Positions 53,771 through 61,154 are shown, numbered from the stretch's first letter. The stretch is DNA of 64,000 nucleotides from Antribacter soli (GCF_021568775.1 NZ_JAKGSG010000040.1:1-64000), one strand, 5' to 3'. Numbers and translations are program-made. Notes: generated from the sequence alone by a model not told the origin.

Positions 53771-54367
53771 TCATTCCCGATGGAGGGTGGCAACCAGGTC
53801 CGGCATCGAAGTCGAAGGGTTGCCGCCCATGTTCGTTCTCCCAGGGTTCCCAGCTTCCACCGCCCGCCGGATCGCGTCGCCGAACTTCCCGTACGGAAAA
53901 TTTGACGGAATGCTCTTGTCGACGATTCCGAAGTTCTCCAGTCGGCGGCTGAGCGACTTGGGAGTCTCATGCCTTCGACAGTCTTCATGATGCCACAATA
54001 GCCAGATCTCAAAGCAGGGATTGGAAATGACCATCGGAATCTTGTGTTTCCGTGCTAGTGCGATTGCCTTGTCTAAGCTCGCATGTTCGTCAACATCAAC
54101 GACAGCCCAGACCTCGTCGAAGGCCTCATTGGCGCCTATGGCCCGATCGCGGTCATCAATAGCACGTTGAACGATCCTCTCAGGGTCCTGTCCCAGACCT
54201 TTCACATCAAGTCCGCGGACGCTGATTCCACTCCTGCGAAAGTGTTGAACTAGGCCCTGGAGATACTGCCTCTCGGTTACGGGTCCCTCGGCGACAATGA
54301 GAATCCGAGTCCGTTCTTTGCGTGGCCGGTTCGGCCGTTGAATACTACGACCCCGCTTTGCGGCCAT
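53771..54367 (-). CDS. RloB-like protein of an AAA ATPase/RloB (AbiL-type) defence pair
   Basis: A 198-aa RloB-family protein. After a basic N-terminus (KRGRSIQRPNRPRKERTR) come ILIVAEGPVTERQYLQGL, WAVVDVDEHASL and the conserved SNPCFEIWLLWHHED, the Toprim-like acidic and family signatures. RloB-type proteins act as the nuclease or effector partner of an AAA ATPase in phage-resistance pairs such as AbiL. The ATG shares a base with the ATPase stop (TGATG). Base composition is lower in GC than the AICE backbone. Confidence 0.82.
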   Translation of the reverse strand: MAAKRGRSIQRPNRPRKERTRILIVAEGPVTERQYLQGLVQHFRRSGISVRGLDVKGLGQDPERIVQRAIDDRDRAIGANEAFDEVWAVVDVDEHASLDKAIALARKHKIPMVISNPCFEIWLLWHHEDCRRHETPKSLSRRLENFGIVDKSIPSNFPYGKFGDAIRRAVEAGNPGRTNMGGNPSTSMPDLVATLHRE

Positions 54368-55701
54368 CAACCGCGCTCCCCGGTTGCGGCCTCAGGGATT
54401 GCATTTCGCTCGATAAGCGAAGCGAGGAATGCTGGCGCAACTGCCGGAACCGCCCCATATCGGCCCTGCAGGTACCGACGCGAGTAGTTGTGGTCGCTTC
54501 TGTGTGGGAAGTCGGCGAGGGAAAATATCGAACTTGCACCGTCGCGCCCCTTTTCAACAAAGAAGACTTCTTCAGGGGATATGTTCAACTCAGACGTAGG
54601 CGACAGAAAGTACGTGTCGTGCGTCGTGAATATCAGCTGGGCACGTCGGGGATTGGTTTCAGGGTCGGCGAACATTCGGATCATCACCTGAGCGAGCTGG
54701 GGATGAAGGCTGGCGTCCAACTCGTCAACAACGAATAGAGTACCGCGCCGCATCGCTGAAATCGCGGGGGCTGCGAGGGAGAGCCACGTCAGCGTCCCTG
54801 TACTTTGCAGATCCGATGGCAGGGAGTAGATGTCATGGTCGGCCCCGATGTGCTCAAAGAGCAGCACACGTGCAGCCTCGGCGGCGATCTTATCCAACTC
54901 CTCCTCGCTGATTTCTGATTCCTGCACCGCCTCGAAAACCGCCCGGAGAACTCGCAGCTCCTTGGGGTGCCGTTCGTTGACCTTTACCTGTGCACCGGCG
55001 ATCCCCACGTCGGCCACCTTAAGCATCGTTCGGAGATCCTCAATACGAAAGTCCCCGGTGGTGACCTCTTCAATCAGCGATTGCAAGCGAGTGAAGCGAT
55101 CCGATTCACCGAACTTGGCAACGTCGATTCCGTCGACAATTGCGCTGCAAAGGTCACCAAGTTGGTCGTTCCCCACCACCCGACCTTTGGAGAGCACAAG
55201 TTCCCTCTGACCCAGGGCTTGACGCAAGAGCGCTTCGCCACCGCCAAGCGCGCGCCCAAAGTTGAGGTCATGACCATTCCTCTCGAAGAGGATCCTCTTC
55301 CGGCCGGTCGGATACGAGTAGAGCCACTCCTCGATCACGGCATCACGCGTGACAGAGAACCCATATTCGTGACGGACACCGTTGTGCAGGAAGTCCATTA
55401 CGTATGTTGAAGGCTCTTTCCCAGAAGTGTGGTCGAGTCGAAAGTGCGACCTGCCCAACGTCTTTCTGGTAGACCACGAAGTGGCGGATTCCGCGATGAT
55501 CGTCTTGAAATAGAGGATGGCGTCGACGAACTGTGACTTTCCCGAGGCGTTCGCACCGTAGATCGCCGCAATTGACGCAACGTACGGCTCCCAGGATCCG
55601 TTCTTCGGCAGGCTTGTCTGCAGACTGCTTCGAACCAGGCTGAGCTCCGCTTCGTCACGGAAGCTCCCATGGTTCTGGACGGTGAACCGGAGCATGAACA
55701 T
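54367..55701 (-). CDS. AAA ATPase (AAA_15/OLD-like) of the AbiL-type defence pair
   Basis: A 444-aa ABC/SMC-like ATPase. MLRFTVQNHGSFRDEAELSL is the typical N-terminal strand, Walker A is GANASGKS (49-56), Walker B is LFVVDELDASLHPQL and the end has LIFTTHDTYFLSP. No Toprim nuclease is fused; the partner RloB gene follows with one-base overlap. The pair resembles AbiL/RloAB phage defence. The ATG at 55701 lies 6 nt after a good -10 (CATAAT, minus, 55708-55713) without Shine-Dalgarno, so a leaderless start is predicted. Confidence 0.85.
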   Translation of the reverse strand: MFMLRFTVQNHGSFRDEAELSLVRSSLQTSLPKNGSWEPYVASIAAIYGANASGKSQFVDAILYFKTIIAESATSWSTRKTLGRSHFRLDHTSGKEPSTYVMDFLHNGVRHEYGFSVTRDAVIEEWLYSYPTGRKRILFERNGHDLNFGRALGGGEALLRQALGQRELVLSKGRVVGNDQLGDLCSAIVDGIDVAKFGESDRFTRLQSLIEEVTTGDFRIEDLRTMLKVADVGIAGAQVKVNERHPKELRVLRAVFEAVQESEISEEELDKIAAEAARVLLFEHIGADHDIYSLPSDLQSTGTLTWLSLAAPAISAMRRGTLFVVDELDASLHPQLAQVMIRMFADPETNPRRAQLIFTTHDTYFLSPTSELNISPEEVFFVEKGRDGASSIFSLADFPHRSDHNYSRRYLQGRYGAVPAVAPAFLASLIERNAIPEAATGERG

Positions 55702-55713
55702 GCAAGTATTATG

Positions 55714-56070
55714 CACGCTCGTGCCCGGATGCGTCGAGTTTCGACAGCCCAGGACGTGAGCGTGCATCCGATCCGACGTTCCCGGGGGGCCGATCCGATG
55801 ACTTCCATTGACGGGGGGAAACTAGCCCCTGCCAACTCGTGCGGGTGGTGCGCGGATGCTCAGCGCTTGAATGCGCGAGGCTTCCCGCTGGCCGCCCTCG
55901 GGGCGGTCCTCGCGGGCGTCCCCTTCTTGTTCGACTCCTGGCGGTGGGCGCCCCTTCTCCTCTCGCGCTTGCCTCTGCGGCGTGGAGCCTGTGGGAGTCG
56001 TCGCGGTTACCCTTCTTGCCGGCTTCTCGGAGATTCCACAACCCGCCCTGGAGGGGTCGACCCGACCGCC
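55714..56070. other. 357-bp region without a supported gene
   Basis: Between the AAA ATPase promoter and the 3' end of the small right-end gene. Arg/Pro-rich open frames exist on both strands but show no start signal, domain or convincing codon bias. A -35 for the ATPase promoter would fall near 55,730. Nothing else recognised. Confidence 0.5.
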
Positions 56071-56367
56071 CTAGCGGCGCTCGACGTCCCCCGGGTCCAG
56101 CCAGACGCCACGAAACAGGTAGCGCTGGTCGACGAGCTGCACAAGCACGAGGCGGCTTGTCCAGGCGAACGCGACAGTGTCAATCCACTGCTCGCCGTCG
56201 TGCTCCCACGCGATCCGAGCCCGCACAAGGATGTGACCCGAGGTCTGCAGCCGACGCTCGGGGATAGCGTGAGCGTTCAGGATCTTCTGCCACTGGTCGA
56301 CGTCGTACGCCGCCCGTAGGCCTTGGAACGGTTCGTCGTCGGTCACATCCTCAGTGTCCATGCCCAT
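56071..56367 (-). CDS. small protein of unknown function at the element's right end
   Basis: A 98-aa protein, not recognised. Sequence is protein-like with mixed strands (SGHILVRARIAWEHDGEQWIDTVAFAWTSRLVLVQLVDQRYLFRGVWLDPGDVERR covers residues 44-98, read here as four to five strands). The ATG at 56365-56367 is used, with another ATG two codons in. It starts just inside the arm-type repeat next to attR. No Shine-Dalgarno is clear. Confidence 0.55.
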   Translation of the reverse strand: MGMDTEDVTDDEPFQGLRAAYDVDQWQKILNAHAIPERRLQTSGHILVRARIAWEHDGEQWIDTVAFAWTSRLVLVQLVDQRYLFRGVWLDPGDVERR

Positions 56368-56380
56368 GGCGGTCCGCGGG

Positions 56381-56399
56381 CCCAGCAGAAAGCCAGCGG
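56381..56399. promoter_or_regulatory. putative integrase arm-type site, right end
   Basis: CCCAGCAGAAAGCCAGCGG, matching the left-end motif (35985) and the internal copy (53454) in the same orientation. It lies 119 bp inside attR. Confidence 0.45.
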
Positions 56400-56517
56400 A
56401 ATGGTCTGCACGCAACGAACATGTACGTGCGTCTATGGCACCGGCCGCAGCCGTGCCGCCGCGCCGAACAAGGCGAGACGAGCGCCAGCGGTAATCGGGT
56501 GAGAACAAGCGTTCCAG

Positions 56518-56555
56518 AAACGGAAGGTCGTCGGTTCGAATCCGACAGGCGGCTC
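56518..56555 (+). repeat. attR core (38 bp tRNA-Thr 3' fragment)
   Basis: Exact copy of 35891-35928. It is the original chromosomal 3' end of tRNA-Thr, now cut off from its 5' half, and is not a functional tRNA. The next base (C instead of A) and the hairpin at 56568 are the host flank. Confidence 0.95.
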
Positions 56556-56567
56556 CACACGAGACAG

Positions 56568-56600
56568 CGAGGCCCGGAATCCTGCGGATTCCGGGCCTCG
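56568..56600 (+). terminator. original host terminator of tRNA-Thr
   Basis: Perfect 15-bp stem (56568-56582 with 56586-56600) on a TGC loop, 12 nt after the attR core. It closely resembles the hairpin behind attL. Confidence 0.8.
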
Positions 56601-56680
56601 GTGCTGCCGCTTCGATGTCCGCGTCGCGCGCCGATCGGAGGCTCTCCGGGTGGCGACCATGGGCGCGATGACGCCGAAGT

Positions 56681-57439
56681 TCATCCGGATGAGTGTCGGG
56701 CCTGCTCCAGGTTCGACTGGTGGGGGCCGGAGAGCCAGCCTTGACGCAGACGCGCGTCGACCGGTTCCTCTCCTCGCCGCAGCGCGTCGATGTAGGCATG
56801 ATCGGCGGCGAGGCGGGCCGCGACCTCGGGACCCTCGGCGACGGCCCCGTGGCCCGGGACCAGGACATCGACGTGCCGGGCAGCCTCACCCAGCCGGTCG
56901 AGTGCCGTCTCGTGGGCGCCCACCTGATCTGGGCGGCGAGGGTCGAGGAGCGGGATCAGGACGTCGGAGAGCATGTCGCCGGCGAGCAGGACGCCACGGT
57001 CGGCGAGGAGGACCGCGGCGTGGCCGATGGCGTGCGCCTGATGCTCGACGATCTCGCCCGGCAGGGGTCCCCCGTCCGCGGGCAGCGGGGTGAGGAGCCC
57101 GATCAGCTCGAGGGGGATGCCCGATGCGCTGTCCGCCGCCATCCTCTGCGCCGGCTCTCGGGCTTCACTGGCTGCCTGGGCGCCGGCGGGGGTGGCGTAG
57201 CGCTGCACGTCGCCGAACCGGGAATGCCAGAGCAGGTGGTCCCAGTGGGGATGGGTGGAGAACCCAGCGACCACCGGAATGCCGAGCTGGTCCACGTCAT
57301 CGGCGAGCTGGATCAGATCGGAACCGTCGATGCCGGGATCGACCAGGATCAACCCACCATCCCCGCGCACCACGGTGGCATTGCTCCAGACCCACTCGCT
57401 CTGCCGGACCCAGACGCCGTCGGCCACCTGATTCAGCAT
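56681..57439 (-). CDS. MBL-fold metallo-hydrolase
   Basis: A 252-aa metallo-beta-lactamase-fold hydrolase. The metal motif HxHxDH is THPHWDHLLWH; further ligands are in HAIGHAAVL, LLAGDML and VLVPGHGAV. The family includes many lactonases, glyoxalase II and unassigned enzymes, so the substrate is not predictable. It is the first chromosomal gene right of the element and points towards it. ATG 57437-57439 is used. Confidence 0.85.
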   Translation of the reverse strand: MLNQVADGVWVRQSEWVWSNATVVRGDGGLILVDPGIDGSDLIQLADDVDQLGIPVVAGFSTHPHWDHLLWHSRFGDVQRYATPAGAQAASEAREPAQRMAADSASGIPLELIGLLTPLPADGGPLPGEIVEHQAHAIGHAAVLLADRGVLLAGDMLSDVLIPLLDPRRPDQVGAHETALDRLGEAARHVDVLVPGHGAVAEGPEVAARLAADHAYIDALRRGEEPVDARLRQGWLSGPHQSNLEQARHSSG

Positions 57440-57535
57440 CGGTCCACTTTGTCAGGTGCTCCGTCCGGCGCGAGTTACGACGCCACGCTCTTCGGGTCCG
57501 GATACCCCACGCCATCGACGCCCTAGCCTGGCACC

Positions 57536-57856
57536 ATGTCCATAACCCCCTATGTCTGGCTGCTGATCCCGCTGGGCGCGCTGCTCGCGATCATCCTGGG
57601 TGGCGTGCTGATCACGCGCCAGCAGAAGAAGATCGGCACGAGGGCCTCGGCGCTGGCGGGCCGGCCGACCGTCAATGGCTTCCAGCAGGCGGCCGGAGAG
57701 TCCCGCGAAGATTTCGTCCGCAGGCACCAGAACCGGTCCGGCGTGGTCGCCAACGGCGCGACGCTGGTGGACCTGTACGACCGGGTCCGGCGGCTCGAGG
57801 AACGCATCACTGCGGTCGAGAGCGACCAGGACCGGCAGGGCGACGGGAGTGCCTGA
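57536..57856 (+). CDS. small membrane protein with charged coiled tail
   Basis: A 106-aa protein, not recognised. One N-terminal membrane segment (VWLLIPLGALLAIILGGVL) is followed by a basic stretch and an acidic, possibly coiled-coil end (LYDRVRRLEERITAVESD). TAGCCT (57524-57529) ends 6 nt before the ATG, so the message is probably leaderless. Confidence 0.7.
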   Translation: MSITPYVWLLIPLGALLAIILGGVLITRQQKKIGTRASALAGRPTVNGFQQAAGESREDFVRRHQNRSGVVANGATLVDLYDRVRRLEERITAVESDQDRQGDGSA

Positions 57857-57884
57857 GCACACGACGCCAACTCGAGAGGGGCCC

Positions 57885-58253
57885 ATGTTCACTGGATCGA
57901 TCGTCGCCGAGTCTCTGCGCGATGATGCCCGCATCGAAGTCGACGGCGTGCACGTGACCTGTGTGAGTCGGTTCCGGGTGAGCGATCCGGGACCCAGGCA
58001 GCCACCGGTCTGGACGTTGCTGGAGATCAGTGTCGAACGTCCCAGCGTCGATCCGCTGAGGGAGGTCCTCGAGCGGTCGATCCGGACCGACGGCGGCTGG
58101 TACGCAGACTTCCGTGACGAGACCGAGCATGTCGTCGTCTTCGGAGATCGTTCCTTCCGCTACCGAAAGGGCGACGCGACAGGGCGACGGGCTGCGCAGG
58201 AGCATGCCCTTGCGCACGGTGTGCCACCGCACCAGGTCGATTGGGCCGACTGA
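57885..58253 (+). CDS. hypothetical protein
   Basis: A 122-aa soluble protein, not recognised. It is rich in beta strands (ARIEVDGVHVTCVSRFRV, WTLLEISVERP, EHVVVFGDRSFRYRKG). The ATG has GAGAGGGG about 5 nt upstream and follows the preceding gene by 28 nt, so both are probably one operon. A 23-nt-arm hairpin follows. Confidence 0.65.
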   Translation: MFTGSIVAESLRDDARIEVDGVHVTCVSRFRVSDPGPRQPPVWTLLEISVERPSVDPLREVLERSIRTDGGWYADFRDETEHVVVFGDRSFRYRKGDATGRRAAQEHALAHGVPPHQVDWAD

Positions 58254-58260
58254 CGGGGAC

Positions 58261-58308
58261 CTCTGCCGGCGACGTTCGGACCCGTGGGTCGGAACCTCGC
58301 CGGCAGAG
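58261..58308. terminator. hairpin between convergent small genes
   Basis: 23-nt arms (58261-58283 and 58286-58308) pair with two mismatches, between the stops of converging genes. Confidence 0.65.
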
Positions 58309-58320
58309 CCCGCGAGCCGA

Positions 58321-58467
58321 TCAGTCGCGCTCGGCCAGCAGCGCCTCGGCGACCTCGCGCACCCGGGCGCGCAGGTCGGGATCGAGGCGCGGACGCTCGG
58401 GCCAGTGGCCCTCGACGTCGTAGAAGGCCAGGTCTGCGCGGGCAAGCTCCTCGGCGATGTCAGCCAT
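58321..58467 (-). CDS. very small hypothetical protein (48 aa)
   Basis: Reads MADIAEELARADLAFYDVEG and ends LLAERD: an acidic, helical 48-aa protein. Support comes from strong third-position GC, clean ATG and TGA, and position directly before a shared terminator. No family recognised. Confidence 0.5.
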   Translation of the reverse strand: MADIAEELARADLAFYDVEGHWPERPRLDPDLRARVREVAEALLAERD

Positions 58468-58594
58468 GAAGCGAGGCTACGGCGGGAGCGCGAGAATCGC
58501 GCGCGACGCGCAACCTTTCCGGCGCGGGGTTCGGTCAGAGCGGCGGATCGCGCGGGTTGTCCCGGTCGGGTCCCGGCTCAGCGGGAGAGCGGCG

Positions 58595-59434
58595 TCAGGC
58601 GTGCGGCCACGCCTCCGGCGCCGGCCACTTGGGCGTGCGGCCGTCGCCGCTCGACGCGCCCGTCAGCCGTCGCCTGATCCACGGCGCCACGTGCATGCGA
58701 GCCCACGCGGCATTCGCGCGGGCCCGCTCGGCGAGCGTCGCGATCGGGCCGACGGGAAGCGGCACGTCCCACTCGTCGTCATCGGGCTCAAGGCCGAGGC
58801 CCACGAGCGCAGCCTGCGCCACCCGGTGGTGGCCTTCGGGGATCAGGTGGATGCGGTCGTCGGACCACACCCGCAGGTCCTGCAGCGCACGCATGCCCCA
58901 CACGTCCAGGACGTGCGCGCCGTGCCGGCGGGCGATGGTCCAGAGGTTCGCGTTGTAGACCCCCACGCGGCCGTTCGTCCAGCTCAGCGCGCCGCCTGCC
59001 TTGAAGCCGGTCGCCAGGAGCACGTCGGCGCCGGTCGCCCGGATGGTGGCCACGGCATCCTCGAGCACGCCGCTCAGGGCGTCGATGTCGGCAGCGGGCC
59101 GCAGGATGTCGTTGCCGCCGCCCACGAGCGACACGAGGTCGGGCTTCGCCTCCAGCGCGACCGGCAGCTGTTCGGCGAGGATCGAGCGCAGGAGGCGGCC
59201 CCGGATCGCGAGGTTGGCGTACTGCAGCGGCTCGGCATCGGCGGCGACGCGCCGCGCGCTGAGCGTCTCCGCGAGCCGGTCGGCCCAGCCGCGCTGGGTG
59301 TCGTCGAGCCCGGGGTGCGGGTCCCACAGGCCCTCCGTGAAGGAGTCGCCGATCGCGACGTAGCGCTCCCAGCGGATGGGGGTGGTCGGCGGAGTGCTCG
59401 TGGCGTCCGGTTCGGGGTGCGTCGTCGTGCTCAC
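58595..59434 (-). CDS. SGNH/GDSL-type hydrolase
   Basis: A 279-aa esterase-like protein of the SGNH fold. Block I GDSFTEG holds the nucleophilic Ser, block III GGGNDIL the Asn, and block V DRIHLIPEGH the Asp/His pair. No signal peptide is apparent, so it acts in the cytoplasm. Substrate unknown. The GTG at 59434 lies 6 nt after CAACAT, a weak leaderless signal; upstream frames lack coding character. Confidence 0.85.
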   Translation of the reverse strand: MSTTTHPEPDATSTPPTTPIRWERYVAIGDSFTEGLWDPHPGLDDTQRGWADRLAETLSARRVAADAEPLQYANLAIRGRLLRSILAEQLPVALEAKPDLVSLVGGGNDILRPAADIDALSGVLEDAVATIRATGADVLLATGFKAGGALSWTNGRVGVYNANLWTIARRHGAHVLDVWGMRALQDLRVWSDDRIHLIPEGHHRVAQAALVGLGLEPDDDEWDVPLPVGPIATLAERARANAAWARMHVAPWIRRRLTGASSGDGRTPKWPAPEAWPHA

Positions 59435-59541
59435 GCCCCTATGTTGCCTCAGGCGCAGGCCCTCGTGGGGCCCGGCCGGTGGTGATCTTGCGAACTCATC
59501 CAGGGCCGCCCTGGAGCGGCAGAAGCGTGCTCGCGTGCCGG

Positions 59542-59934
59542 TCAGGCCGACATCTCGGCGATCTGGATCAGGTTGCCGCACGTGTCGTCCAGGACGGCCG
59601 TGGTCACCGGTCCCATCTCGGTGGGCGGCTGCGTGAAGACGACGCCGAGCGCGGTGAGCCGGTCGTACTCGGCCTGCACGTCTTCGACGGCGAACGACGT
59701 GAACGGGATGCCGTCGGCAACGAGAGCCTCCTTGAACGGGCGGACGGCCGGGTGGCTGTCCGGCTCGAGCAGGAGTTCGACGCCATCGGGCTCACCGGGG
59801 CCGACGACCGTGAGCCAGCGGTACTCGTCGCTCACCGGGACCTCGGTCTTCTTCACGAAACCGAGCACCTGGGTGTAGAAGCGCAGGGCCTTGTCCTGGT
59901 CGTCGACGAGCACGCTGCAGACATTGATGCGCAT
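59542..59934 (-). CDS. VOC-family (glyoxalase-like) protein
   Basis: A 130-aa vicinal-oxygen-chelate protein. Two beta-alpha-beta-beta-beta repeats are visible: NVCSVLVDDQDKALRFYTQVLGF at the start, and VVFTQPPTEMGPVTTAVLDDTCGNLIQI at the end (residue blocks 3-25 and 98-126). The pattern is that of glyoxalase/bleomycin-resistance proteins. It follows the ArsR gene with a 2-nt gap, so it is probably repressed by it. Substrate unknown. Confidence 0.85.
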   Translation of the reverse strand: MRINVCSVLVDDQDKALRFYTQVLGFVKKTEVPVSDEYRWLTVVGPGEPDGVELLLEPDSHPAVRPFKEALVADGIPFTSFAVEDVQAEYDRLTALGVVFTQPPTEMGPVTTAVLDDTCGNLIQIAEMSA

Positions 59935-59936
59935 GG

Positions 59937-60212
59937 TCACTCCTTCGGGACGGGCCACCGTCGCGTGATCTCGCGCAGCGGCGTGGTGTCGAGGTCGTGG
60001 AACTTGTACCGGCCCTCGCGCCGGGTGTGGACGAGCCCGGCCGACTCGAGCACATCGAGGTGCTGCGAGATTGCCTGGCGCGACGAGCTCAGGCCGTGCC
60101 GGGTCATGAGCCGGCCGCAGAGCTCGAACAGGGTCTGCCCGTCACGCGCAGCCAGCTCGTCGAGGAGCGCTCGCCGGGTCGGGTCGGCCAGAGCCTTGAA
60201 GACGTCGCCCAC
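59937..60212 (-). CDS. ArsR-family transcriptional repressor
   Basis: A 91-aa winged-HTH repressor: VFKALADPTRRALLDELAARDGQ, RHGLSSSRQAISQHLDVLESAGLV and a wing with RREGRYKFHDLD. No metal-site cysteine is seen in the recognition helix, so a metal is unlikely as ligand. The GTG at 60212 lies 6 nt after a TATGAT -10 (minus, 60219-60224). A perfect inverted repeat AGGCAAG-N6-CTTGCCT occupies the spacer up to the -35, pointing to autoregulation together with the VOC gene. Confidence 0.88.
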   Translation of the reverse strand: MGDVFKALADPTRRALLDELAARDGQTLFELCGRLMTRHGLSSSRQAISQHLDVLESAGLVHTRREGRYKFHDLDTTPLREITRRWPVPKE

Positions 60213-60218
60213 CCCGCC

Positions 60219-60248
60219 ATCATAGGCAAGTGTCCGCTTGCCTGTCAC
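60219..60248 (-). promoter_or_regulatory. ArsR-VOC promoter with operator palindrome
   Basis: Minus-strand -35 GTGACA (60243-60248) and -10 TATGAT (60219-60224) are 18 bp apart. The 7-bp inverted repeat at 60224-60230 and 60237-60243 fills the spacer, so a bound repressor would block RNA polymerase. Confidence 0.75.
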
Positions 60249-60314
60249 CTGGTCCGACGACGCACGGGCGAACCGTCCGACGTCGGACCAGGACGTGGAC
60301 CGTAGAGCGGGACG

Positions 60315-61055
60315 TCAGGGCGTCGGGAGGGCCCAGTCCACCGGGGCCGCGCCCTGCGCCTCGAGCAGCCCGTTCACCCGCGAGAAGGGACGGGAGCCGA
60401 AGAAGCCGCGGCTCGCCGACAACGGTGACGGGTGGGCACTCTCGATGTACGGCACGTCGCCCAGCCAAGGCTTGAGCGACTGTGCGTCGCGACCCCACAG
60501 GATCGCGACCAGCGGCCCGCCCCGCGCGACCAGCGCGCGGATCGCCGCCTCGGTCACCGCCTCCCAGCCCTTGCCGCGGTGCGAGCCCGGCTCGCCCGGC
60601 TGCACCGTGAGGACCCTGTTCAGCAGCATCACGCCCTGGTCGGCCCACGGCCGCAGGTCGCCGTTGGCGGGCAGGGGCAGGCCGAGGTCCGCCTGAAGCT
60701 CCTTGAAGATGTTGACCAGGGACTTCGGGATCGGCCGCACGTTCGGCTGGACGGAGAACGACAGGCCCATCGGGTGACCGGGCGTCGGGTACGGGTCCTG
60801 GCCGACGACGAGCACCCGCACGTCCCCGAACGGGCGCTGGAACGCGGCCAGGATGTCGCCGGGCGCTGGGAGGTAGGCCCGGCCGGCCGCCGACTCGGCG
60901 CGCAGGAAGTCACCCATGGCGTGGATCTGGCCCTCCACGCCCCGCAGGACGTGAGCCCAGTCGGGTGCGATGACCTGCGACAAGGGCGGGCGGTCCGCCG
61001 TCACGGCGCCGGCAGGGGGCTGGGTCGGGGCGGGCTGCTGAGTCGTCGTCTCCAC
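60315..61055 (-). CDS. ung: uracil-DNA glycosylase, family 1
   Basis: Removes uracil from DNA at the start of base-excision repair. The 246-aa protein has the water-activating loop [18 protein letters not shown], the conserved VLLNRVLTV-type strand (reads [18 protein letters not shown]) and the minor-groove loop [13 protein letters not shown] with catalytic His. The N-terminal 25 residues are Pro/Gln-rich. TAGCCT (minus, 61063-61068) ends 7 nt before the GTG start, predicting a leaderless message, divergent from the DUF3263 gene. Confidence 0.95.
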   Translation of the reverse strand: METTTQQPAPTQPPAGAVTADRPPLSQVIAPDWAHVLRGVEGQIHAMGDFLRAESAAGRAYLPAPGDILAAFQRPFGDVRVLVVGQDPYPTPGHPMGLSFSVQPNVRPIPKSLVNIFKELQADLGLPLPANGDLRPWADQGVMLLNRVLTVQPGEPGSHRGKGWEAVTEAAIRALVARGGPLVAILWGRDAQSLKPWLGDVPYIESAHPSPLSASRGFFGSRPFSRVNGLLEAQGAAPVDWALPTP

Positions 61056-61154
61056 GGGCGTGAGGCTACTCGCCGCCACCGACAAGCACCCCCGCACCGC
61101 CGGCGCGGGTGGGCGGGGTGCTCGGGAGGCGGGCGGGAGGCGAACAAGAGGTGA

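Larger units (their letters stand above)
35891..56555. mobile_element. actinomycete integrative and conjugative element (AICE) in tRNA-Thr
   Basis: A 20.7-kb element bounded by a 38-bp perfect direct repeat of the tRNA-Thr 3' end. It carries, on the minus strand, a tyrosine integrase, an excisionase-like HTH protein, a P-loop replication protein, Prim-Pol, a DUF2637/Spd protein and an FtsK/TraB-type translocase, and on the plus strand a GntR-kinase regulator. That set (int, xis, rep, tra) is the AICE backbone: integration, rolling or autonomous replication, and transfer of double-stranded DNA by a single hexameric translocase. The Prim-Pol points to the RepPP type. No relaxase or type IV secretion genes are present. 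Cargo at both ends resembles anti-phage defence. Confidence 0.92.

Noticed and set aside
53771-55701. PARIS (AriA-AriB) or a classical OLD nuclease system
   Set aside because: The small partner has RloB features (SNPCFEIWLL) rather than those of AriB, and the ATPase has no fused Toprim domain; the AbiL/RloAB assignment is the better fit, though profile searches are needed to settle it.
55709-56041. Arg-rich 110-aa ORF upstream of the AAA ATPase
   Set aside because: No ribosome-binding site, no domain, strongly biased Arg/Pro/Ser composition typical of an antisense GC-rich frame, and it overlaps the likely ATPase promoter.
56505-56557. A second tRNA-Thr gene
   Set aside because: Only the 3' part from the anticodon stem onward is present; there is no D-arm or 5' acceptor strand. 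It is the attR fragment.
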